A stretch of 64,000 bases of DNA from Geminicoccaceae bacterium (lineage in GTDB: Bacteria; Pseudomonadota; Alphaproteobacteria; Geminicoccales; Geminicoccaceae): contig JANQPX010000020.1 of the NCBI GenBank assembly GCA_028285265.1, positions 186,001 to 250,000 of the forward strand. Direction: 5' to 3'. Positions 27,401-34,391 of this stretch are shown piece by piece. Made by a program: the position numbers and the translations under genes. The notes under the pieces are model-generated. The model was not told the origin of the DNA and did no database searches. It saw only the letters and a list, made by a program, of their open reading frames with translations. Positions within the stretch are counted from its first letter, which is position 1. The number at the start of each line of letters is the position of its first letter.

Positions 27401-27436
27401 CTCGACAAGCTGGCCATCATGTCAAATAGGCAGTGA
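24428..27436 (+). CDS. Class III adenylate/guanylate cyclase - AAA ATPase - TPR protein
   Basis: 1002 residues. The N-terminal cyclase homology domain (about 20-195) keeps both metal-binding aspartates, Asp29 in LHCDIVNST and Asp73 in YTGDGFHAYFG, and RLEQAA of the C-terminal part. An AAA-16-type ATPase follows with Walker A GEAGIGKS (244-251) and Walker B VLVEDIHWMD. The C-terminal half is helical with TPR-like repeats (for example IAHKNNELFYMSELYRL). This layout occurs in many alphaproteobacterial signalling proteins, where it makes cAMP in response to an unknown input. It starts 70 bp from the divergent SET gene and may share its promoter region. AGGG precedes the ATG used; an alternative ATG lies nine codons in. 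Confidence 0.85.
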   Translation: MWDPVRNWIMPVKLKETAERRQITILHCDIVNSTAIIDGLDPEDVLLIMESNLNHWTRIVESFRGIFVGYTGDGFHAYFGYPIAREDAAADAVSAALEVSRMFAKQDNEVQRELECRIGIATGQVVVGRPSVPQIGQHFVAFGSVPSLAARLEQAASPGCVLVDQATRRLASTQFQFRDVGIIQAKGFKSDVLAWQVLQERRPARRFDTSDLTPYVNRATELGVLSDRWQSVTAGRGQVVILQGEAGIGKSRLVYEFERSLGSHLQTAFRFQCSSQNTSTALHPWFHWVLRNGDIRQQDTAETIHTKLDQSLHAMLGFSREVVAASEAVMGVQPADTVQPDTSSSQKVLSRLQRALVRNIINASKDAPLYVLVEDIHWMDASTEGLIRLLVARVRRKKIFLMLTCRPQRVPSFDFPHVTNVTLGKLEDEAVSELVANFFSEGEEIVDQTSLMSTIGKCEGNPLFVEELSKHYLEQKSPGSLAVAHRSRGVDLPVLLQASLLERIDTAGEGKEIAQLASVIGREFDRDILVKLADQPEDDVDAMLDQLSALGILGLNAFQDRAFYAFRHALLREAVYSSLLSKAREAIHLRVARLLVDARQTYSSETIARHFEHGGDHDNAFGYWLKAGQHALESGATTEAVNLLGSALRMTQRLADRDRRLEDLASANLSYGLALNASHGVVAEPIKYFRKAEKLAARVDKTDMLLESLDWQFGMQFNAGELSAAKIPAQKIKRLGVTLGDRRAMASGSQGLGMVHFMRGELTKARHEFEQGLEAAGDYLSGVHCFPSMSLSYLAWTYFILGKSSKAASSAKRAIASARHESAESPHALATALSNCSYVFQCLGDVESVYACAAELIEHARKHGELMYLKRGFMTRKWADFVSGVEDQSIEAIRDHIDLLLESKEEIEVTFHLGVLADLQIRKGRYREAVAAIEQALEIAHKNNELFYMSELYRLKAHVYDVGPETLSSGDDVDYIALAKATAKAQSAKAWLDKLAIMSNRQ

Positions 27437-27481
27437 AGCTCCGGATTGCCCGTTTAACAACGCCGTCACATGCTCTGCTCT

Positions 27482-29428
27482 TTAGGCATTTAGAAATCTG
27501 TCTAGCCAGCCCAACACGCGTTCGTAGTAATCCTTCCCGTTTTTTGTCTCACCATAATCCCAATGGGCGGTGTGAGCGGCCTTGGGGTAAACGATCAATT
27601 GGGTGGGAACACCATTGACCCGCAGTGCTTGATAGAATAACTCGGCGTTTAGGATCGGCACATTCCAGTCTTGTGCGCCGCAGAGAAACATCGTCGGAGT
27701 CTCCACTTTATCCGCATGATGAAGCGGACTCAGCTCATCGTAGTTCCGTCGAGATTCGCGATCCCAAGGCTTTCCCAAACCCCAATTGTACCATTTTAAC
27801 CAGATATCGTGACCATAATTCGCGGCGATCAGGCTGTGACCAGCTCCAGATACAGCAGCCTTAAACTTGGGCGGAGTCAACGTAATGATGCAATTGGTCA
27901 TGTAACCACCATAGGAATACCCTATGACAGCCAAGTTGTCTGGGTCAGCATAGCCCAGCGTCACGACGTGATCGATGGCGCCCACCACATCCGGCTCATC
28001 ATTGAAACCCCAGTTGCTCTTGATCAACTCGATGAACGCCTGGCCACGGCCCGTCGATCCTGGCGGGTTTGGCTCAACGACGATATAGCCACTCGCTGCA
28101 AGGAGTTGGGAGTAGAAGTCATAGCCAAACTTTGCCTGCTGTACCGGTCCTCCGTGAATGCGCAAGACGGCGGGGTACTTTCTTGATGGGTCGAAGCCTA
28201 CAGGCTTCGTAATCAGGGCTTGAACCCGCTGGCCAGAGGGTGCTGTGTAAAAGACCTGTTCTTTGCTTCCAAGTCGCCGTTTCGAAAAAAACTCTTGGGT
28301 CAGATAGGTACACTTGGTGAGCCGATCACCTTTCATGGAATAGATCTCAGCTGCATCATTCATGCTCTTCATATTGAGCGCGACATGACCATCTGCACTG
28401 ATATCAAAATTGGTTACATATCGTTCATCGGAAAGCAGTGTTTCGATGTTGTCGGTCTGAAGCTCAATACGCGCGAGGTGACTGCCGCCCTCATTGTCAA
28501 ACAGAAAGTAAATGAATCGACCATCGGCGGAGTATCGAAAAGACGTGATCGTCCGATCATGCTCTTTGGTCAATACACGCTCTTCGCCCGTGTCGATAGT
28601 CAAGACCGCGAGCTGGCCAACGGCATAAGGACCACGTTTGGCATCGCGCCATATATAGGCAATATGCTTGGAATCCGGGCTCCATGCCGGTGATCGTCGG
28701 TCAGCCGGGGACGATGTTAAGGCCTTTGGAACAAGGGGTCCCTTACCTTCAGAGCTGGTGACGCAGAGATCAGACTGATACTCCGCTCTTGCAAGATCTT
28801 CGCGAATAAAAGCGACCTTGCTCCCGTCAGACGACCACGCGGGTTGGGTGTCGTGCCCAGCAGCATCAGTGAGCTGGGTGGGGTGATCATGCGAAAGACT
28901 CCAAGTAAAAATACTGTTATTCGCATCCGTCGCGACATATCCCTTGCCATCCTCTTTCAGGATCATAGCTTCGATCACGATCGGCGCATCATCCGGAACC
29001 TTGGACTCGTCAAACTTACATCTGGGCGTTTGACTTGATGACAAGAGCCAGCGTGATTGATCGGGAGAGAGATTGAGATCCCAAACCTCGGCACCAATCC
29101 GACCAAGCTTCTTCCACGTCCCCACATTATCGGCGCTGACAGCATAGATTTCGTAAGCTTGTCGTTCCGAACTATAGAATAAGAGATTGAGTGTTTTGCC
29201 GTCGGGAGACCAACTAGGCGCAATCTTGTTATATCCCTTACCAGCCGCCGATAGCTTCAATGGCTCCTCTGTTCCGTCCGCCAGGAGTACATAAGCTTCT
29301 TGTTCATGCACAAAGGCAATGTGCTTGCCGTCCGGAGAAATTGAAGCGGCGCCTGGTTCGAGAACTTTACCATAATCATCGATTGTTATCGGCTGCAATT
29401 CGTCTGGTTGATGTGGTCGCGAATTCAT
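27482..29428 (-). CDS. S9 family serine peptidase (acylaminoacyl-peptidase / dipeptidyl peptidase type)
   Basis: 648 residues from the ATG at 29428, which has GGAGGGAGC upstream; a TTG 11 codons earlier is less likely. The N-terminal two-thirds forms a beta-propeller with TolB-like turns (ISPDGKHIAFV, SWSPDGKTLNLLF, AWSPDSKHIAYIW). The alpha/beta hydrolase domain carries Ser505 in GYSYGGY, Asp587 in GAQDWNVP and His619 in KAAHTAHW, a complete triad. No signal peptide is seen, so it is cytoplasmic. These enzymes cut small peptides or acylated N-termini. It converges on the cyclase gene. Confidence 0.88.
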   Translation of the reverse strand: MNSRPHQPDELQPITIDDYGKVLEPGAASISPDGKHIAFVHEQEAYVLLADGTEEPLKLSAAGKGYNKIAPSWSPDGKTLNLLFYSSERQAYEIYAVSADNVGTWKKLGRIGAEVWDLNLSPDQSRWLLSSSQTPRCKFDESKVPDDAPIVIEAMILKEDGKGYVATDANNSIFTWSLSHDHPTQLTDAAGHDTQPAWSSDGSKVAFIREDLARAEYQSDLCVTSSEGKGPLVPKALTSSPADRRSPAWSPDSKHIAYIWRDAKRGPYAVGQLAVLTIDTGEERVLTKEHDRTITSFRYSADGRFIYFLFDNEGGSHLARIELQTDNIETLLSDERYVTNFDISADGHVALNMKSMNDAAEIYSMKGDRLTKCTYLTQEFFSKRRLGSKEQVFYTAPSGQRVQALITKPVGFDPSRKYPAVLRIHGGPVQQAKFGYDFYSQLLAASGYIVVEPNPPGSTGRGQAFIELIKSNWGFNDEPDVVGAIDHVVTLGYADPDNLAVIGYSYGGYMTNCIITLTPPKFKAAVSGAGHSLIAANYGHDIWLKWYNWGLGKPWDRESRRNYDELSPLHHADKVETPTMFLCGAQDWNVPILNAELFYQALRVNGVPTQLIVYPKAAHTAHWDYGETKNGKDYYERVLGWLDRFLNA

Positions 29429-29565
29429 AATGCAATGCTCCCTCCAGAAGTATTTTTTCAAGTATCTTACAGAAATCCGAGAGATGTAAACTGTGAAATG
29501 TCTTATCGACTCGTCTCACCGTCAAGCAGCTGCCCAAAGCCAACGCCACGCACGATGCCTTAAGT

Positions 29566-31005
29566 CTATCGAGTGTCGCCTGACATCCTTATAGGAATGT
29601 TGAGCAGCGCAGCAACACCGCCTTGTTCTTGTCTATTTTCCAGAACCGCTGTGCCACCATAATGTTGAGCGACCAACCTCACCAGATAGAGTCCCAGGCC
29701 TTGATGATCATTGTCAGCGCCTGCACGCGTTGAACGAAAAGGGCTGAACAAGCTCTCAATGTCACCGTCGATAGCTGGTCCCTTATTGGCGACAGTTAGG
29801 CTAACCGCATCGGTTGATCTGGTCAGTGCAATCACGACGTCGCTTCCATCGTCGGCGAAAGATGCTGCGTTGCTCAACAGATTTCCGACGGCCTCCCTAA
29901 AGAGCTCAGGATCCACATACAACAAGATCGGCTTAATTGATGCTTGATCAAACACAAAGCGCACGCCGCTATAGGTCTGTCGATACTCCTCAACCAACCT
30001 ATCGATCAATAAGGCGACGTCGATCATCTGAGCCTTGCTTTGACGAATGAACGCTTCAACGTCGGTTGCTCTGGTCGCACGATCGATTAGGCTCCAGACG
30101 TGACGAACCCCAGTCTCGGCATTGTGTATCTGCCGGACGATGTCCTCCTTTGGCTTGCTAAGCTGCATGATGTCAAGACTAGAGCTAACCAAAGCTACGG
30201 GTTGGCGAACCTCATGCCGAAGGAAGGCTGCCAGACCCCGAAACCATTCGAGATCCCGTTGGTTTTCGAGGATGTGCCGACGCGCGGCTTGTTGCTCGTC
30301 TTTGTTCTTGAGGAAGAGCGTCCGTGCAATGGTCTCGCGTTGGTAGGCGCAAAGCGTCATCAGGCCTAGGATGCCGATCACCGAGAAGACGATCGCCACG
30401 TTCATTTTACTCGAAAGATCGAGTCCATAGAGGAGTATTGCATACAAAAGACAAAGAAAATCTGTCGCTGGAATCGAATATTTCAGCGTAAGGCCAAGGA
30501 AAAAAAGTGAATAAATTGATGATTCAACAAGATTCGGCAATAAAAACAATGATCGATGCACAGCATCCGATGTCATGATTGACCACGTCGATCCAACAAT
30601 AAATATACAACACAAACCGATAATCTGAGCGTACTCGATATACGTATCGCTGTGGGTGAACGCTATGAACGCAGCCGCCATCGGTGTGAAAAAAAGGAGC
30701 CGCATCGACCATGCACGAAGATGATTGATTTCGTCTCCATATAGAAGGGCATCGATAAGCCCAAATCCAATCATCAAAAACACGGCGGCAACGACTGCGA
30801 TGCGAATATGCTGAAGTTGACTGACAACAAACTGGGTGCGGAACTCCCGCTCCAGGCTCTCGTCCCTAAACTCCAGGAGACGCCCCATGATCCCGGTTTC
30901 GCGCCCATTTGCCGGTGTGCTCGCCGAGGGCCGGAAAGGTGTTTCACTGTCAAAGTTCGGACGGATGTCCGTTGTTGGGCCCTTTGCTCCCGGACCAGAG
31001 ACCAT
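29566..31005 (-). CDS. Membrane sensor histidine kinase
   Basis: 479 residues. About six transmembrane segments lie between residues 66 and 222, preceded by LEREFRTQFVVSQLQHIRIA, a pre-membrane motif common to MASE-type sensory domains of alphaproteobacterial cyclases and kinases. The phosphoacceptor is His264 in AFLRHEVRQPVAL. The HATPase part shows the N box NLLSNAASFAD, an FSPF segment and GLGLYLVRLVAQHYGG. It would sense an intramembrane or redox signal and phosphorylate a response regulator; the OmpR-type regulator at 33.1 kb is the nearest candidate. The start is uncertain, since Met40 is also plausible. Confidence 0.85.
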   Translation of the reverse strand: MVSGPGAKGPTTDIRPNFDSETPFRPSASTPANGRETGIMGRLLEFRDESLEREFRTQFVVSQLQHIRIAVVAAVFLMIGFGLIDALLYGDEINHLRAWSMRLLFFTPMAAAFIAFTHSDTYIEYAQIIGLCCIFIVGSTWSIMTSDAVHRSLFLLPNLVESSIYSLFFLGLTLKYSIPATDFLCLLYAILLYGLDLSSKMNVAIVFSVIGILGLMTLCAYQRETIARTLFLKNKDEQQAARRHILENQRDLEWFRGLAAFLRHEVRQPVALVSSSLDIMQLSKPKEDIVRQIHNAETGVRHVWSLIDRATRATDVEAFIRQSKAQMIDVALLIDRLVEEYRQTYSGVRFVFDQASIKPILLYVDPELFREAVGNLLSNAASFADDGSDVVIALTRSTDAVSLTVANKGPAIDGDIESLFSPFRSTRAGADNDHQGLGLYLVRLVAQHYGGTAVLENRQEQGGVAALLNIPIRMSGDTR

Positions 31006-31138
31006 GACTTAGGCAATCATCTTCGACTGTGTTGACGGCTTCTTATCGTCAAAGTCTATGGTGGCCTTGATGCACAAGCAACCACATGGCGGACATTCGA
31101 GCCGCCTTTCGACCTTTTCGACCTGCTGTCGAGCGGCT

Positions 31139-31154
31139 CCCCCCAATTGGGGGG
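31139..31154. promoter_or_regulatory. Perfect 16-bp palindrome CCCCCCAATTGGGGGG
   Basis: Six C, AATT, six G, exactly symmetrical, in the intergenic space between the histidine kinase and the SnoaL-like gene. A G/C palindrome with an AATT centre is not expected by chance here and suggests an operator. The LuxR-type protein encoded nearby is one candidate binder (inference). Confidence 0.45.
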
Positions 31155-31304
31155 TGCGTCCGCACTCATCATTCACGTAAAACTGTTGAGCAGTGCGTGC
31201 CACGAATTGTCGGACCATCACTGACGACCGGACTGGCGAAGGTTCTGTCACGCGTCTGTTCTTTTTGCTGACTCAATTTGAAGATATGCCCATAGGAGGA
31301 GCCA

Positions 31305-31772
31305 ATGTTAGCCTACCGTATGTCAATGATCTGCGTCGCGTCACTGACGGCATTAAGCGCACAAGCCGCAGACTTTGATGTCACCGTTTCGCATCACAGC
31401 TTCATTGATCCATTCAACAATCGTGACTGGAACGGAGTAAAGTCCGTCCTCGCAGAAGATAGCGTCTTTCATCGCGCCAACGGTGAAGAGGTGTTCGTCG
31501 GCCCCGATGCGATTATCGACCGATTCTCATCAACAATTGGTGCGCCGGATCAGTGGAACGTCAAATTCGCGAAGCTCGATTCCAGCTCGAAGCTCATCGG
31601 CAAGGATGGTCGCATCGTCGAACGCGGCGACTTTGCCGTCACAGCAGGCGCCGATGACGCGAGTTGCTACGCCGGATCCTATATGATGACCTGGGCACCT
31701 GATGACGGTGACTGGAAGTTACAGCTACTGGCTTGGCAAGATGTTGAGGTTACCCTCGACGCGTGTCAGTAA
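31305..31772 (+). CDS. Secreted SnoaL/DUF4440-like protein
   Basis: 155 residues with an AGGAGGAGCC ribosome site. A signal peptide (residues 1-22, ending SAQA/AD) points to the periplasm. The mature chain fits the NTF2-like cone fold: a helix with FNNRDWNGVKSVLAEDSVFHRANGEEVFVG-type spacing (DWNGVKSVLAEDSVFH is the key part), then beta strands RIVERGDFAVTAG and GDWKLQLLAWQDVEV. Two cysteines (ASCYAG and the C-terminal DACQ) may form a disulfide. Such proteins bind or turn over small ligands, but no catalytic residues can be assigned. Confidence 0.72.
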   Translation: MLAYRMSMICVASLTALSAQAADFDVTVSHHSFIDPFNNRDWNGVKSVLAEDSVFHRANGEEVFVGPDAIIDRFSSTIGAPDQWNVKFAKLDSSSKLIGKDGRIVERGDFAVTAGADDASCYAGSYMMTWAPDDGDWKLQLLAWQDVEVTLDACQ

Positions 31773-31830
31773 CGCACATGCAAGGCAGGCGGCCCATCAA
31801 CAACCTTTGGCCGCCTGTAAGCTTCTCGCA

Positions 31831-32787
31831 TCAACACACGCTGGTCGTCGCTGCAAGCAACCGAACAAGATCGGCCTGTCTTCGGCATTCGGTTTTTGCC
31901 TGGACCTGTTTCAAAGTCCAGCGGGATGTATTCTCGGTAATGCCAGCATCCTTAGCATAGTCGACAACGGATTGGCCGCCCGCTAACGCTGCCGCCAATT
32001 TCGCCTCAGCGGGCGTTAACCCAAAAATCGCCGTCAAACGTTCTTCTGGCGGCGCTGCTTGTCGGTCTGGATCACTCACCACAAGAAAGACCGAAGGCTT
32101 ACCCGCAAGGAACGGTGCGAAATGATCTTCCATTGTGGTCACGGCAGCAAGCGCGAGGACGTGAAATGGCCTGCCGCCCGAACGTTTGGGGATTGCGAGA
32201 GCGTCAAATTGGCTAACCTTATGAGGATGACGCCGTTCGACTTGAGCGATGAGCTCGCTGAGTTTGTCAGCTGTCGGCCGATGGACAGCGGTAAGGGCTC
32301 CATTTATCATGGAAAGACCGTCATCCTCCTCGATCATGGCATAGGCAGCGCGATTGGCGATGAGGACATGTCGGTTTTGTCCCAGAAAGAAAATAGCATC
32401 GGACAAGCGATCGAAGGCCTGCTGTAGCAAATGCTGCTGCTGATTAATCGTTGACATCTTCTCAGAAATCTTCATCGCAAGCCTCAGATGCTCGTCGAGC
32501 ATCTGGCGAAAGTCAGGCGAACCTTCAGCCAAAACGCTCTTCGCACGGCAGCGCCCAGCACGAGCGCGTCGTCGCGATCCGAGGGTAGAACGCATCCTCA
32601 TCAAGGCTCTATTCTGAGCATCAGCACCATTCGCCAACGACGGTTGATCACACCGTTTGGTCGGCTCTGAAAGCTCGTCCAGCTGCTCCAGGACCAACGT
32701 CCATTTGGAAGGATCGAGTGATGTCGAGTAGATCATGCGGATGAGTTCATCGATGGCAGCACGCGTGCTTGTCGAGTCGGAAGTCAT
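31831..32787 (-). CDS. LuxR-type transcriptional regulator with PAS-like sensor region
   Basis: 318 residues. The C-terminus (about 250-312) is a GerE/LuxR helix-turn-helix: LTPAEAKLAAALAGGQSVVDYA, then TENTSRWTLKQVQAKT. The central part (125-240) resembles a PAS domain (AIFFLGQNRHVLIANRAAYAMI). The N-terminal segment of about 60 residues, with SLDPSKWTLVLEQL, is found in similar alphaproteobacterial regulators. No REC domain or acyl-homoserine-lactone pocket motif is evident. Residues 65-90 are unusually Arg/Ala-rich. Target unknown. Confidence 0.8.
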   Translation of the reverse strand: MTSDSTSTRAAIDELIRMIYSTSLDPSKWTLVLEQLDELSEPTKRCDQPSLANGADAQNRALMRMRSTLGSRRRARAGRCRAKSVLAEGSPDFRQMLDEHLRLAMKISEKMSTINQQQHLLQQAFDRLSDAIFFLGQNRHVLIANRAAYAMIEEDDGLSMINGALTAVHRPTADKLSELIAQVERRHPHKVSQFDALAIPKRSGGRPFHVLALAAVTTMEDHFAPFLAGKPSVFLVVSDPDRQAAPPEERLTAIFGLTPAEAKLAAALAGGQSVVDYAKDAGITENTSRWTLKQVQAKTECRRQADLVRLLAATTSVC

Positions 32788-32880
32788 CGGCCCTAGTCAC
32801 CCCATGGATTTTAGTTTCAGATGGTTCTTTTAGGATTGTTGTCTGACACAGGACTGGGCTCAATCGGATGATCATGACGT

Positions 32881-33078
32881 TTGGTGAACAAACACCTCAT
32901 GCCTGATGTATCAATGAAACAGAGTGACCGTTGGTGGTGTTCGCCGTCACTTTCTCATTCTTCTTCATCAAAGATCATCAGCCCTGATGAGATGCGGGGT
33001 TATGATAGCGATCGTCATCGCAATGTTGGCGAGGCTAGAAAGGTGCTTCCGGAGTTCGAAGAGGATCAGCGAGATTGA
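32881..33078 (+). CDS. Possible small ORF overlapping the response-regulator start
   Basis: 65 codons from a TTG, ending in TGA that overlaps the TTG start of the response regulator by 4 bp, the kind of junction seen in coupled genes. The peptide is polar, with a Ser/His run, and resembles nothing I know. There is no clear ribosome site. It may be a leader peptide or chance. Confidence 0.2.
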   Translation: MVNKHLMPDVSMKQSDRWWCSPSLSHSSSSKIISPDEMRGYDSDRHRNVGEARKVLPEFEEDQRD

Positions 33079-33812
33079 GTGACACCAAGGCGAAGCGCAT
33101 TCTTTTGGTAGAGGATATCGATATCCTGCGCGCAAACTATGTAACGATCCTCGAAGCCCACCACTTCAATGTTGTCGACTGCGGAACCAAGGCTGAAGCG
33201 CTCGAAGCGTTCGCGCGCGACGACTTTGACGTCATCATTCTCGATGTGACCCTCGGCGCAGACTATGAAGCTGGTTTCGAGCTCTGTCAGACCTTCCGAA
33301 CAAGGCAGGAATTGACTCCGATTGTGTTTCTGACCGAGCGTGACGAGGACCCGGATCGCATCAGCGGCCTTCGCCTTGGTGCCGATGATTATTTGACCAA
33401 GACCGTGTCTGCCGCCTATCTCGTAGCTCGGATCAATGCACTTATTCGCCGCTTTGAAACCCTAACAAAACATGCCGCTGGCGAACGTCTGCCTGAGGCT
33501 CTACGAGAGCAACCGGTCATCGATGGGTCCGCTCTCAAGATAGACGATCGTTTGTCTGTCGCTTCTTGGCAAAATCAGCCTATTGAGCTGTCGCTCACGC
33601 AATTCTGGATCTTGAATGATCTTGCCCGACATCCCGGCAGTGTCCGCTCGATCGAAGAGCTGATGCGCGCAGCCAACATCACGGTTCAGCCCAATACCAT
33701 TGTTGCTCACATCAAAACGATCCGCGAAAAGATCCAAAAGATCGATCCCGCTTTCGCGTGCATCAAAGCGGAGCGGGCGCGCGGCTATCGATGGCTTGAG
33801 GATCTCGGCTGA
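33075..33812 (+). CDS. OmpR-type two-component response regulator
   Basis: 245 residues. The receiver domain has the acidic pair Glu13-Asp14 in LLVEDID, phosphoacceptor Asp57 in DVIILDVTL, and Lys109 in DDYLTKT. The C-terminal winged-helix domain (about 145-240) includes LSLTQFWILNDLARHPGSV and IVAHIKTIREKI. The start is TTG at 33075; no later start keeps the receiver domain whole, so TTG is accepted. The partner is probably the histidine kinase at 29.6-31.0 kb, although the two genes are separated and differently oriented. Confidence 0.85.
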   Translation: MSDTKAKRILLVEDIDILRANYVTILEAHHFNVVDCGTKAEALEAFARDDFDVIILDVTLGADYEAGFELCQTFRTRQELTPIVFLTERDEDPDRISGLRLGADDYLTKTVSAAYLVARINALIRRFETLTKHAAGERLPEALREQPVIDGSALKIDDRLSVASWQNQPIELSLTQFWILNDLARHPGSVRSIEELMRAANITVQPNTIVAHIKTIREKIQKIDPAFACIKAERARGYRWLEDLG

Positions 33813-34137
33813 CCATGAGTTCCACTCGAGGCTTGATCGAACCCGCACCTGGAATCGATGACATCGTTGTCGCTGCTGGATCCCTGGGTCTTGGTATCGG
33901 TCCAATGACCAGCTAACGCCTTCGCGACCTCCTGCTCAAACCAGTGCCAAACCTGCAGGTCACTCGATTTTCACGCAGACGCAGTCCGATGGCCGACAAA
34001 TCCTGCGCGACGCCATACTGCATGCCTAAGAGCTTCTGTCTCGACCTCACTCCTCATCCGAACCAAGAAGCCCAAGCCGTGTGACGCCAGCTGTTGCCGA
34101 CAAAAAGCGCTTAGGGACAGGGCCGCCAGCGACGAAC
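33813..34137. other. Intergenic region between response regulator and molybdenum hydroxylase genes
   Basis: 325 bp between convergent genes. No gene, strong hairpin or repeat was seen. Confidence 0.5.
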
Positions 34138-34383
34138 TCAGCCACCAGCAATTTGCGGAATGACATGGACCTCACTACCTTCGGGGATCTCTTCAAACAG
34201 AGCGTCTTGGTAGATCTGGCCATCTATAGCGACAGCGACCCCTTCCTCAAGATGACGTCGCATCGCAGGAAAGCGAGTTCCCAATTCACGGAAGAGGGCT
34301 TGGATCGTCCTGACCTCGAGTTCAAACTCCGCTTGGCCGTCCGCAAACCGGCGAAGCGCCCTGGTGAGTACGATCTTTGCCAT
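34138..34383 (-). CDS. MoaD/ThiS-like small sulfur-carrier protein
   Basis: 81 residues ending in Gly-Gly (PQIAGG), the hallmark of beta-grasp sulfur carriers, with the preceding GSEVHVIP strand. It follows the molybdenum-binding subunit gene by 8 bp in the same operon. A role in sulfuration or in supplying dithiolene sulfur for this enzyme's cofactor is plausible. No adenylyltransferase partner is present in the window. Confidence 0.75.
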   Translation of the reverse strand: MAKIVLTRALRRFADGQAEFELEVRTIQALFRELGTRFPAMRRHLEEGVAVAIDGQIYQDALFEEIPEGSEVHVIPQIAGG

Positions 34384-34391
34384 GATCCGCG

